The position numbers and the translations under genes are program-made. A stretch of DNA of 64,000 bases from the NCBI GenBank assembly GCA_902529115.1, contig CABZVB010000001.1:124001-188000 (forward strand), in the 5' to 3' direction. This DNA comes from an uncultured Balneola sp. Its GTDB lineage: Bacteria > Bacteroidota > Rhodothermia > Balneolales > Balneolaceae. The first letter of the stretch is position 1, and each line of letters starts with the position of its first letter. Below the pieces are notes generated by a model that worked only from the letters and a program-made list of their open reading frames with translations, ran no database searches and was not told the DNA's origin. This document shows positions 29,982 through 37,819 of the stretch, one piece after another.

Positions 29982-31292
29982 ATGACATTAGCAGCAACCA
30001 CTTTAGTTGTCTTTACCAGCGTTATAGTATTCTTTGTTGTAATACTGCTTCTGGTTTCAATTTTACTAGGGGCAAAATCTGTATTAACACCATCAGGCCC
30101 TGTTAAAATTACTATTAATGGAGAAAAAGAAATCGAGGTGGCTTCTGGCAGTACTTTGTTAAGCACGTTAGGTGACAATAAAATATTCTTACCGTCTGCT
30201 TGCGGCGGCGGTGGTACTTGTGTTCAGTGTAAGTGTCAAGTGCTTGAGGGTGGTGGAGAGATTTTACCTACAGAGACGCCACATTTTACTCGCGCCGAAC
30301 AAGCCGAAAATTGGCGCTTAGGTTGTCAAGTAAAGGTTAAAGAGGATATGGATATTCAGATTCCCGAGGAAGTCTTTGGCATTAAGAAATGGGAGGCAAA
30401 AGTAGTTTCAAATTACAATGTGGCTTCTTTTATCAAGGAGTTTATTGTAGAGATTCCTGAGGATATGGATTACAAAGCAGGCGGTTACATACAAATTGAA
30501 ATTCCACCATGTGAAGTAGACTACAAAAATATAGACATTACAGCACATCCAGAAGAACATGATAGCCCCGATAAATTTCAGTTGGAGTGGGATAAATTCG
30601 GTCTTTGGGATCTTAAGATGAAGAATGAAGACACAGTTGAGCGAGCATACTCTATGGCAAGTTACCCAGCCGAGGGTCGTAGGATAATGCTGAATGTCCG
30701 TATTGCTACTCCACCATGGGATAGAGCGAAAAATGGGTGGATGGATGTTAATCCAGGCATTGCTTCATCTTTTATTTTTGATAAAAAACAGGGGGATAAG
30801 GTAACTATTTCTGGCCCTTATGGTGAATTTTTTATCAAAGAGAAGACCGAATCAGAGATGTTATATGTTGGTGGTGGTGCTGGTATGGCACCTATGCGTT
30901 CTCACTTATATCATTTATTCAAGACCCTAGAAACTGGGCGTAACGTTTCCTATTGGTATGGTGGTCGCTCAAGACGAGAGTTATTTTACTTAGATCATTT
31001 TAAACAATTAGAAGATAGGTTTGATAATTTTAAATTCTATGTGGTGTTGTCAGAACCATTGGAAGAAGATAATTGGATTGAAAAGGAAGATATTAATGAT
31101 GAAAAAGGTGATGGTTTCTTAGGATTCGTACATCAAGCCGTGATAGATCAGTATTTATCAAAGCATGCAGAACCTGAGGAAATAGAATTTTATTTCTGTG
31201 GACCACCGTTAATGAATCAAGCTGTTCAAAAGATGTGTGATGATTGGGGTGTGCCCGAGGAAAACGTAGCCTTTGATGATTTTGGTGGATAA
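29982..31292 (+). CDS. nqrF: Na+-translocating NADH:quinone reductase subunit F
   Basis: NADH-oxidising subunit, 436 residues. One N-terminal transmembrane helix (about 8-30) precedes a 2Fe-2S ferredoxin domain with cysteines C74, C80, C83 and C115 (SACGGGGTCVQC ... LGC). An FAD domain (RAYSMASYP) and an NADH domain (VGGGAGMAPMRSH, FCGPPLMNQAV) follow, ending with the family's DDFGG. It receives hydride from NADH and sends electrons to the Fe centre in NqrDE. apbE follows after 5 nt. Confidence 0.96.
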   Translation: MTLAATTLVVFTSVIVFFVVILLLVSILLGAKSVLTPSGPVKITINGEKEIEVASGSTLLSTLGDNKIFLPSACGGGGTCVQCKCQVLEGGGEILPTETPHFTRAEQAENWRLGCQVKVKEDMDIQIPEEVFGIKKWEAKVVSNYNVASFIKEFIVEIPEDMDYKAGGYIQIEIPPCEVDYKNIDITAHPEEHDSPDKFQLEWDKFGLWDLKMKNEDTVERAYSMASYPAEGRRIMLNVRIATPPWDRAKNGWMDVNPGIASSFIFDKKQGDKVTISGPYGEFFIKEKTESEMLYVGGGAGMAPMRSHLYHLFKTLETGRNVSYWYGGRSRRELFYLDHFKQLEDRFDNFKFYVVLSEPLEEDNWIEKEDINDEKGDGFLGFVHQAVIDQYLSKHAEPEEIEFYFCGPPLMNQAVQKMCDDWGVPEENVAFDDFGG

Positions 31293-31297
31293 TATTA

Positions 31298-32380
31298 GTG
31301 TATATGTCTAGATTAATGGGAGTAAACGCAGCAAATAGAAACGGCCTTGGTCGTTTCTATTTTGTTTTAGGGCTATTTAGTTACATACTAGTTACCATCA
31401 CTTGCAGCCCTTCCACGGCTTATAAGACTTTACAAGGGGAAGCTCAGGGATCTACTTATACCATCCAGTTTGAAGTACCTAAAACCTTCGATGTAAAACA
31501 ATTACACACGGAGGTAAGTCAGTTATTAACCAGTATTGATGAATCCATGAGTACGTATGTAGAAAGTTCCATTATCTCTGGATTGAACCGATCCGAAGGA
31601 GATTGGTTTCAGGTAGATGATTTATTCATGAGGGTGTTATTATCAGCAATTGATGTGGCGCAAGAAACCGAAGGAGCTTTTGATCCTACTATAGGGTCAG
31701 TTGTTCAGTTATGGGGGTTCGGCTTCGATGAAATCCGAGGCGATATTAGTGAACAAAACATACAAGAAGCAATTAAAAGTACTGGTTTTGAACAAATTAA
31801 TGTGGATTCTTTAAGGAGTAGCGTAAGGATTCCTAAAGAATATTCTATAGATTTTAACGCCATAGCTCAGGGCTTCAGTGTGGATACATTAGCCTTATTG
31901 CTAGAATCAAAAAGCATTAAAAATTATTATGTAGAATTGGGTGGAGAAGTCCGAGCTCATGGTTATAATGCTCAAGGAGAATATTGGAAAATAGGTATTG
32001 ATAGGCCCAATGATGCATCCACTGTTAGTAGAGAATTGCATGCAATTATTTCTATGAATAATCAATCCTTAGCTACATCAGGAAATTATCGAAAATATTG
32101 GGTGGATAAACAGACAGGCATCAAATATGCCCATACTATTAATCCAAAAACAGGTCGTCCCGCGATGAATCAATTATTGAGCGCTAGTATACTACATGCT
32201 GAGGCGACTATGGCAGACGCTTACGCTACTGCATGTATGGTCTGGGGGCACTTACGATGCATTGAGTTTTTAGAAGGAAATGCGGAATATTCAGGCATAC
32301 TCATTTATACTGATGATGAAGAGAATTGGCGTACTTATCTTAGTCCAGAGTTGAATATTTCGATGGTTCAGATAAACTAG
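31298..32380 (+). CDS. apbE: FAD:protein FMN transferase (ApbE)
   Basis: Moves FMN from FAD onto threonine in NqrB and NqrC; acts on the outer side of the inner membrane. It has 360 residues, with an N-terminal hydrophobic segment and lipobox-like VTITC at about residue 36, so it is a likely lipoprotein. Motifs: GEAQGSTYTIQF, DIAQETEGAFDPTIG-like block (VAQETEGAFDPTIGS), DFNAIAQGFSVD, YYVELGGEVRAHG, and HTINPKTGRPA with TMADAYATACMV for Mg binding. The GTG at 31298 and ATG at 31304 are both possible starts. Its place after nqrF fits its job in NQR maturation. Confidence 0.95.
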   Translation: MYMSRLMGVNAANRNGLGRFYFVLGLFSYILVTITCSPSTAYKTLQGEAQGSTYTIQFEVPKTFDVKQLHTEVSQLLTSIDESMSTYVESSIISGLNRSEGDWFQVDDLFMRVLLSAIDVAQETEGAFDPTIGSVVQLWGFGFDEIRGDISEQNIQEAIKSTGFEQINVDSLRSSVRIPKEYSIDFNAIAQGFSVDTLALLLESKSIKNYYVELGGEVRAHGYNAQGEYWKIGIDRPNDASTVSRELHAIISMNNQSLATSGNYRKYWVDKQTGIKYAHTINPKTGRPAMNQLLSASILHAEATMADAYATACMVWGHLRCIEFLEGNAEYSGILIYTDDEENWRTYLSPELNISMVQIN

Positions 32381-32416
32381 GTTTAATAAACTATTTTTTA
32401 GAACCTTGAAACTTTC

Positions 32417-32671
32417 CTAAACAAAAGGGCTAAATTCAGGCTCTTCTTTTTTTCGATTAGAAGACGTTTGATCTTCACTTTTACACTTTTGATTAGGTAA
32501 TGCCCCGCATAAACTACAAACTTCTCCTTCTTCATTTAGAAAAGGGCTATTACTTGCACAGGTACCTGTAAATTTCCCATCTTTTTTTGCCCAAATTTTA
32601 ATAGCTATACCGGCAAAACCAATACCTAGAAAGGTGATAGCCAGTAAAAGCGTGGCTAAAAATACGTCCAT
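32417..32671 (-). CDS. NqrM-like small membrane protein (putative Na+-NQR maturation factor)
   Basis: Protein of 84 residues with one N-terminal transmembrane helix (about 3-27), then a cysteine-rich stretch with C38, C52, C55 and C63 (GKFTGTCASN, EVCSLCGA, QKC), and a charged tail. NqrM (DUF539) of gammaproteobacteria has the same plan, one helix then four cysteines, and is needed to insert the Fe centre into NqrD/NqrE. Similar small proteins sit beside apbE in Bacteroidota (from memory). Here it lies 36 nt from apbE on the opposite strand. The function is inferred from architecture and position. Confidence 0.7.
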   Translation of the reverse strand: MDVFLATLLLAITFLGIGFAGIAIKIWAKKDGKFTGTCASNSPFLNEEGEVCSLCGALPNQKCKSEDQTSSNRKKEEPEFSPFV

Positions 32672-32838
32672 TATTGTAATAGTTTAGGTTAGAAAAATTT
32701 GCTTAAAGCAACGATTAAAAAATCGCACTATTTTTGTTAAATGACAATATAAGTTCGTTATAGATAGTGAGTTCACCAAGTAAAATAGGTGCTTCTGAGC
32801 GTGTATTTCTCTATATTTATTATTCATTAAATTTATAT

Positions 32839-32912
32839 GCGCCCGTAGCTCAACTGGATAGAGTACCAGGTTTCGGCCCTGGGGGTTGGGGGTTCGAACC
32901 CTCCCGGGCGTA
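32839..32912 (+). tRNA. tRNA-Arg (TCG)
   Basis: A 74-nt cloverleaf is visible. Acceptor GCGCCCG (32839-32845) pairs with CGGGCGT (32905-32911) with one G-T pair, and the discriminator is A. The anticodon stem CCAGG/CCTGG encloses TTTCGGC with anticodon TCG at 32873-32875. The T-arm is GGGGG-TTCGAAC-CCTCC. CCA is not encoded. Confidence 0.95.
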
Positions 32913-33103
32913 CAATTACATTAAGCTAAGTTACATAATTATGCTAACTTGGCTTTTTCATTTTGTAAGAACTTTTACCGTTTTGTATATCTTAATCTAT
33001 AGTTAAGAGTGTTTTAAATTTTTTTAAAATAAAAGTTTTGATGAGTATACTTTTCTTGTATAAATTCGTCATAATTAAGCTCTAAATAAATGCTTTTGAA
33101 TAC

Positions 33104-34144
33104 ATGTTAAAACGAATCGTTTCTTTTTTATTCACTTTATTATTCGTGTCCTTAGCAGGGTCCTTTATTTTCGATATGTCAATAGTGGTTGCCCAAATGG
33201 CCGTAAAAACACCTGTCCAAGAACCCATGGAGCAAAGATGGGCTTTAGCGTTGCATGGAGGAGCAGGTTATGTCTCACCGAACATGCCAGAAGAGAGAAA
33301 GAAGCGTTATATGGCCGCCTTAGATTCGGCATTAGCCATAGGGGTAGATATTTTAGATCAAGGTGGATCATCGTTAGATGCCGTTGAGCAGACCGTTCGT
33401 TTTTTAGAGGACAACCCACTATTTAATGCAGGTCGTGGGGCAGTTTTTACCAGTGAAGGAAAAAATGAGTTAGATGCGGCCATAATGGATGGCTTGCAGA
33501 TGAACGCGGGAGCAGCAACGGGTTTGACAACAGTCAAACATCCAATATCATTGGCCCGAATTATCATGGAAGAATCGAGACACATTTTATTTGCAGGAGA
33601 CGGTGCCGAGCAGTTTGCCGATCAAACCACAGTCGAGCGCGTCGAATCAGAATATTTTAGAGTGCCAGCGCGATATGAAGCTTGGAAGCGTGCCAATGAA
33701 TCCCAGGGATATTTCGAATCAAGTCCAAATAATGGGTGGAAAATGGGAACAGTTGGTTGCGTGGCCGTAGATAAAACGGGCCGCTTAGTAGCGGGAACAT
33801 CAACAGGGGGAATGACTAATAAGATGTATGGTCGAGTAGGAGACGTGCCTATAATTGGATCGGGAACCTATGCCGATGATCAAGTAGCGGTGTCCGCAAC
33901 AGGTTGGGGAGAACGTATTATGCTAAATGTTTCTGCTCATCGGTTAGCCAGTCATATGCGATATACTGGAGCTAGTTTGAATGAGTCGATGTATTATTTA
34001 GTCTATGAATTATTGAACGAAGGAGAAGCTGGTTTTATCGCAGTAGATCGAGGGGGGAATATTTCAATGGAAACTAATACAGGTTCTATGTTTCGTGCCT
34101 CTCAAAGCGAAGGTGGTGAGAAGACCATAGCTATTTGGAAATAG
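33104..34144 (+). CDS. Secreted isoaspartyl peptidase / L-asparaginase (Ntn-hydrolase)
   Basis: Type 2 asparaginase family, 346 residues. It splits isoaspartyl dipeptides and asparagine after self-cleavage into two subunits. A signal peptide occupies residues ~1-31 (hydrophobic core, then VVAQ). The N-terminal part has LALHGGAGYV and NPLFNAGRGAVFTSEG. Cleavage is expected before T216 in KMGTVGCVAVD, and the mature nucleophile is that threonine. GTSTGGMTNKMYGRVGD follows, with substrate-contact R and D residues. It probably acts in the periplasm in peptide recycling or scavenging. The neighbours are unrelated. Confidence 0.93.
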   Translation: MLKRIVSFLFTLLFVSLAGSFIFDMSIVVAQMAVKTPVQEPMEQRWALALHGGAGYVSPNMPEERKKRYMAALDSALAIGVDILDQGGSSLDAVEQTVRFLEDNPLFNAGRGAVFTSEGKNELDAAIMDGLQMNAGAATGLTTVKHPISLARIIMEESRHILFAGDGAEQFADQTTVERVESEYFRVPARYEAWKRANESQGYFESSPNNGWKMGTVGCVAVDKTGRLVAGTSTGGMTNKMYGRVGDVPIIGSGTYADDQVAVSATGWGERIMLNVSAHRLASHMRYTGASLNESMYYLVYELLNEGEAGFIAVDRGGNISMETNTGSMFRASQSEGGEKTIAIWK

Positions 34145-34148
34145 TTCT

Positions 34149-34880
34149 TTAACCGTGATAAAAACGATCACGTAACTCTTGGACATAAATGCCAATATCA
34201 TTTCGCAACTCATGGAAATGCTCATGAAACACTAGGTACTCGGATTTTTTGAATAAATTTTTCCCCTTAAGTTGTACCAGACGATCTAACCCATAGTTTG
34301 CATATAATAAAGACCGTTTGGTGTATGCAATATTCGCTCCTATGTATTCGTGGTCAAATCCGAAAGAGTATCCCCCTGCAAGTTTAGCGCCTATTTTTAA
34401 TGTTTTTTCAACAAAATCGTCAATTTCACCGCTTTGGTGTTTCTCATTTATCGATAGTGCCCATCTTAAGATGTCAATGGCAAGGTTTTTGGATCGAGAG
34501 TAGATTCGTAGATTATCTAAACTTCCGTAATTAGAATAGGCAAAGTCTTCACTTAGGGCTTTCCATTCTTCGCCTTCGTCAAATTCCTCAATAGAACTAT
34601 ATGGAAATTCGTCTTCATCAAACTCATCTTCCTCTTCCCAATCTTCGTCATCTGGGAAATAGGCTTCATCAAGTAGTAATTCCTCTTCTACATAGGCTTC
34701 GAATGCGTCATCTTCGTTAATACTTTCTTCGAGTAAAGTGATCCAACGGGGGGTAGAACCTCCACTAGGATCTGTAGTGATAAATTTCCTTAATTGATTA
34801 GTCTTTTTTTCTACTTCCGAAATATGCGCATCCCACTGGCGCTCGTCCCAAAGTTCATCGTCGGAATGGCTGTATTGCAT
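34149..34880 (-). CDS. Acidic hypothetical protein
   Basis: I do not recognise this 243-residue protein. Residues ~51-105 are extremely acidic (DDEDWEEEDEFDEDEF). The C-terminal half (about 120-243) is better ordered, with predicted helices: SRSKNLAIDILRWALSINEK, DFVEKTLKIGAKLAGG, and YLVFHEHFHELRNDIGIYVQ. There is no signal peptide or membrane segment. Histidines in FHEHFHE might bind metal, but the spacing is not HExxH. Its stop is 4 nt from convergent iaaA-type gene, and upstream lies a 148-nt gap before the purine nucleoside phosphorylase gene on the same strand. Confidence 0.75.
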   Translation of the reverse strand: MQYSHSDDELWDERQWDAHISEVEKKTNQLRKFITTDPSGGSTPRWITLLEESINEDDAFEAYVEEELLLDEAYFPDDEDWEEEDEFDEDEFPYSSIEEFDEGEEWKALSEDFAYSNYGSLDNLRIYSRSKNLAIDILRWALSINEKHQSGEIDDFVEKTLKIGAKLAGGYSFGFDHEYIGANIAYTKRSLLYANYGLDRLVQLKGKNLFKKSEYLVFHEHFHELRNDIGIYVQELRDRFYHG

Positions 34881-35028
34881 ATGAATTGAGCAATATTGTT
34901 TAATGTTTTAACAAAAAAGCTGAATTTAGCACCCTTAGTCAAGAGTAAGTGGAAAAATACGGGTTTTTGTGGATAAATAAGTGTGTTAGTTGATAAAAAG
35001 ATTCAATCCGTAAAGCAATCACAGAAAA

Positions 35029-35865
35029 CTAGAGCCGTTCCAACATGCCCACTACTATACGTGTTAGTTGCGGCTTTGCCATTGCAGCTGCATTTAATAC
35101 ATCATCTAGGCTCACGGGTTCAAGAGAATCGGGGAAACATTCATCGGTGATGACCGAAACTCCAAGCACTTTCATGCCCATATGTACTGCTGCAATGACT
35201 TCTGGTACGGTGGACATACCCACCGCGTCAGCACCTAATTGTCGCATATATCGGTATTCGGCTTTGGTTTCGAGCATTGGTCCAGATACGGCTAAATATA
35301 CTCCTTGATGTATTTTTATTCTCGCATCAAGGGCGACTTGATTAGCAGTGACCAATAAATGCTTTGTATAAGGTTGGGACATATCTGGAAATCGAGGGCC
35401 TAAATCAGGATCATTGGCACCAATTAAGGGGTTATCTCCTAAAAAATTAATGTGGTCATTAATGAGCATGATATCGCCACGCTCAAAATTGGGATTTAAT
35501 CCGCCGCAGGCATTGCTTACTAACAACGTTTGTATTCCTAACATTTTGGCTACTCGGATCGGGAAGACAATTTGGTTCATTGAATAGCCCTCGTAATAAT
35601 GAAACCGACCTTGCATTGCCATTACAGGTTTACCTCCTAGGTATCCCATTAATAACTTTCCGGTATGACTTTCTACTGTGGACATAGGAAAGTGTGGAAT
35701 ATCCTTGTAGGGCAATTCTAAATTGATGGTCATTTCTTCCGCTAATTCTCCTAGGCCGGTTCCTAGTATAAGTAAATATTCTGGGTTAATGGGTAGGCGT
35801 TCTTTAATGAATGAGACGGCCTCGGCTCGTTGAATTCTAGCTTGTTCTATTGTATTACTTGACAT
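35029..35865 (-). CDS. Purine nucleoside phosphorylase (PNP-I, trimeric type)
   Basis: Phosphorolysis of inosine, guanosine and related nucleosides; 278 residues, the size of the trimeric class. Motifs: LILGTGLGELAEE (phosphate), PYKDIPHFPMSTVESHTG, MQGRFHYYEGY, SNACGGLNPNFERGDIMLINDHIN (base binding, E and N), VAVSGPMLETKAEYR-like block and GMSTVPEVIAA. It is last in a minus-strand series yggS, small gene, divIVA, PNP; the gap to divIVA is 12 nt, so the two are probably one transcript. Confidence 0.95.
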   Translation of the reverse strand: MSSNTIEQARIQRAEAVSFIKERLPINPEYLLILGTGLGELAEEMTINLELPYKDIPHFPMSTVESHTGKLLMGYLGGKPVMAMQGRFHYYEGYSMNQIVFPIRVAKMLGIQTLLVSNACGGLNPNFERGDIMLINDHINFLGDNPLIGANDPDLGPRFPDMSQPYTKHLLVTANQVALDARIKIHQGVYLAVSGPMLETKAEYRYMRQLGADAVGMSTVPEVIAAVHMGMKVLGVSVITDECFPDSLEPVSLDDVLNAAAMAKPQLTRIVVGMLERL

Positions 35866-35877
35866 GTGGCAAATGGA

Positions 35878-36594
35878 TTAGTCTAATTCGTCAAGAAAGG
35901 TATTCATGAAATCATCGTCATCTAGAATGGAGCTCGTGGAGTTTTTCTTTTTGTTATTAGAATTAGATTTAGATTCTTCTTCCTGGTCGCTATTTAATGC
36001 ATCAGAAGTTTCGATATCGTTGCTAAGATGGTTTTCTTTGTTATTCTTATCTGATCCAGAGGGGGAATTTTTTTTATTTTGGCCAACTTCATTTGAAGTG
36101 GACGCGGATAAACTCGATTCTTCAATTGGATCAAAAATATGGAATTTATTAGCTGCGAATTTTTCAACCATACTTGAATTATTTTCTAAAAATTGTTGAA
36201 AGCTTTGAATCATCTCATCGCGGCGTTCGAGTAATCGAATCATCTCTTGCCGTATTGAAGATCGTTGTTGCCGTGCTTCTTGAGTTATTCGTTCGGCCTC
36301 CATGTAAGCTCTGTCTGTTGCAGTTTTAGCCTCATTTCTAGCCTGCTCCATTTTTTGGGTAACCGATTCTTTTGTTGTTTGCAGGGTTTCGTGCATCGCC
36401 TGTTCTACTTTTTCGTAATGGGTAATTCTCTTATTTAGGCTTTCTACTTGCTCTTGTAATTCATTGTTTTTTTGATGAAGCTGTTCAACTTCACTAGCTA
36501 TTAAGGCCAAAAATGTCTCAACCTCTCCTATATCATAACCTCGAAGTGATTTATCGAATTGATGCTGTTTAATTTCGAGTGGTGTTAATTTCAT
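35878..36594 (-). CDS. DivIVA domain-containing protein
   Basis: Protein of 238 residues. The N-terminal DivIVA domain (about 1-60) reads MKLTPLEIKQHQFDKSLRGY then DIGEVETFLALIASEVEQLH; F13, R18 and the GYD-x-x-EV pattern are the membrane-binding and fold signature. A long coiled coil (about 30-150) follows, then a low-complexity S/N/D/K tail (160-225), ending in an acidic DDDFMNTFLDELD that could recruit a partner. DivIVA proteins mark curved membrane and organise pole or septum growth in Gram-positives; the role in this group is unknown. The YggS gene upstream recalls the ylmE-divIVA cluster of Firmicutes. Confidence 0.88.
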   Translation of the reverse strand: MKLTPLEIKQHQFDKSLRGYDIGEVETFLALIASEVEQLHQKNNELQEQVESLNKRITHYEKVEQAMHETLQTTKESVTQKMEQARNEAKTATDRAYMEAERITQEARQQRSSIRQEMIRLLERRDEMIQSFQQFLENNSSMVEKFAANKFHIFDPIEESSLSASTSNEVGQNKKNSPSGSDKNNKENHLSNDIETSDALNSDQEEESKSNSNNKKKNSTSSILDDDDFMNTFLDELD

Positions 36595-36623
36595 AGTGCT
36601 TATTCTTTCGTTGTTTTTAGAAA

Positions 36624-36851
36624 CTAGTCATCATCTTTCAGTTCATTAGAGGACCTTTTAGTGACTTTATTTTCTAATTGTTCTATACGCCGTTGTAGGC
36701 GTTCGATATTTCCGCGAAGCTCATAGGCCTCTCAAACATTAAAAAGATTCTTTTCTTCAAGTGCCAGTTCTTTTTCTTTATATGAAAAAATCATACCACC
36801 ACCAATAGCCACAATAGCAATGACGGCAAACCAGGGCAAACCAAATAACAT
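36624..36851 (-). pseudogene. Small membrane/coiled-coil gene interrupted by an in-frame TGA
   Basis: Read on the minus strand from the ATG at 36851, the frame gives MLFGLPWFAVIAIVAIGGGM (transmembrane), then a charged helix SYKEKELALEEKNLFNV. It meets TGA at codon 40 (36734-36732) and then continues in the same frame with EAYELRGNIERLQRRIEQLE to a TAG at 36624. Both sides look coding, and the second part has heptad leucines. One base change (CGA or TGG to TGA) would explain it. The plan of one N-terminal helix plus coiled coil resembles PspB-type proteins, but I see no firm homology. It could be a recent pseudogene, a truncated 39-residue protein, a sequencing error or readthrough. Confidence 0.72.
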
Positions 36852-36936
36852 AATTATATAGATTAATTGAATATTTAAATTACTTAACACAATACGAAAA
36901 AAGAAAGTAAAGGTTGAAAGTCAGTTCTTAATTATT

Positions 36937-37620
36937 CTATGTTCTTCTTCCAAAAATAGAGCTTCCAATTCGTAGCATGGTACTTCCTTTATTCAAGGCT
37001 AGAACATAATCATTACTCATGCCCATTGAAAGCTCGGTCAAATTTGGATGATTGTTGAGGTGCTGCTGCTGGAGATCTTGGAGCAACTGAAAGGTGTTTG
37101 AAATAGAAGTCTCATCATTGGTAAACTTAGCCATACCCATGAGACCACGAGTATGAACATGTTCAAGGGTACTCGCATGAATAAGTAGTTCATCTATTTC
37201 ACTAGCTTTACAACCACCTTTTTGTAGCTCATCACTTATATTCACCTGAATAAGTACATTGATAACACGATTATGTTGGGCGGCTCGTTTATTAATCTCA
37301 TTTAATTGTTTTACTTTGAAAACCGAGTGAATCCAATGCACATGAGCCGCAATAAACTTTATTTTGTTCGTTTGAAGGGTTCCAATCATATGCCATTGTA
37401 GATCATCGTATTTTAGGGATTCAGCTTTTTCTTGCAGTTCTTGCATTCTATTTTCCCCAAAATGACGCTGACCAGCCGCATATGCTTCTCGGATCATCTC
37501 CAGTGGCTTGGTCTTACTTACTGCTATCAAAGTTATTTCTTCTCTTTTTCTCCCACTCGCAAGACATTGATGCGTAATTGATTCTTCTAATATGGCTAGT
37601 TGTTTTTTTAATACAGACAT
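36937..37620 (-). CDS. yggS: YggS family pyridoxal-phosphate homeostasis protein
   Basis: PLP-binding alanine-racemase-fold protein, 227 residues. It keeps PLP and amino/keto acid pools balanced and has no known catalysis. The PLP lysine is in ITLIAVSKTKPLEMI (about K36). FGENRMQELQEKAE, WHMIGTLQTNKIKFI and LSMGMSNDYVLALNKGSTMLRIGSSIFG complete the family pattern. It heads the minus-strand set that continues with the broken small gene, divIVA and PNP. Confidence 0.94.
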   Translation of the reverse strand: MSVLKKQLAILEESITHQCLASGRKREEITLIAVSKTKPLEMIREAYAAGQRHFGENRMQELQEKAESLKYDDLQWHMIGTLQTNKIKFIAAHVHWIHSVFKVKQLNEINKRAAQHNRVINVLIQVNISDELQKGGCKASEIDELLIHASTLEHVHTRGLMGMAKFTNDETSISNTFQLLQDLQQQHLNNHPNLTELSMGMSNDYVLALNKGSTMLRIGSSIFGRRT

Positions 37621-37707
37621 AGAGTAGGATAAATAAATGTAATTACTTTTAAATTAGTGTTATTAGCCTTATTTTTTAATTTAATTATTAATTGAAGTTA
37701 ACCAATT

Positions 37708-37741
37708 TTTGGTACTGAAATTTAAGATGTATATACCTTTG
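37708..37741 (+). promoter_or_regulatory. Bacteroidota-type promoter for the Nif3-family gene
   Basis: TTTG at 37708-37711 and, 22 nt later, TACCTTTG at 37734-37741 match the -33 and -7 elements. The GTG start at 37820 would then have a leader of about 70 nt. Confidence 0.45.
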
Positions 37742-37819
37742 TGCTCGTGCTTAACATACTCTAGCACTTTTCGTATGAGTCACTATCCAATTTCTCACTC
37801 TCACAGACTAGGGAAGTAA

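Noticed and set aside
32767-33006. 79-codon ORF over the tRNA-Arg gene
   Set aside because: Its middle is the tRNA sequence itself; the rest is low complexity and has no family.
34968-34976. Perfect DnaA box TGTGGATAA in the gap upstream of the acidic orphan gene
   Set aside because: A single box without neighbours or an unwinding element does not make an origin; expected by chance now and then in AT-rich DNA.
36732-36734. TGA as sense codon or selenocysteine in the small gene
   Set aside because: TGA ends several sure genes here (mnmG 3327-3329, gpsA 52911-52913, the VPS10 gene 62756-62758), and the place in a coiled coil is not one for selenocysteine.
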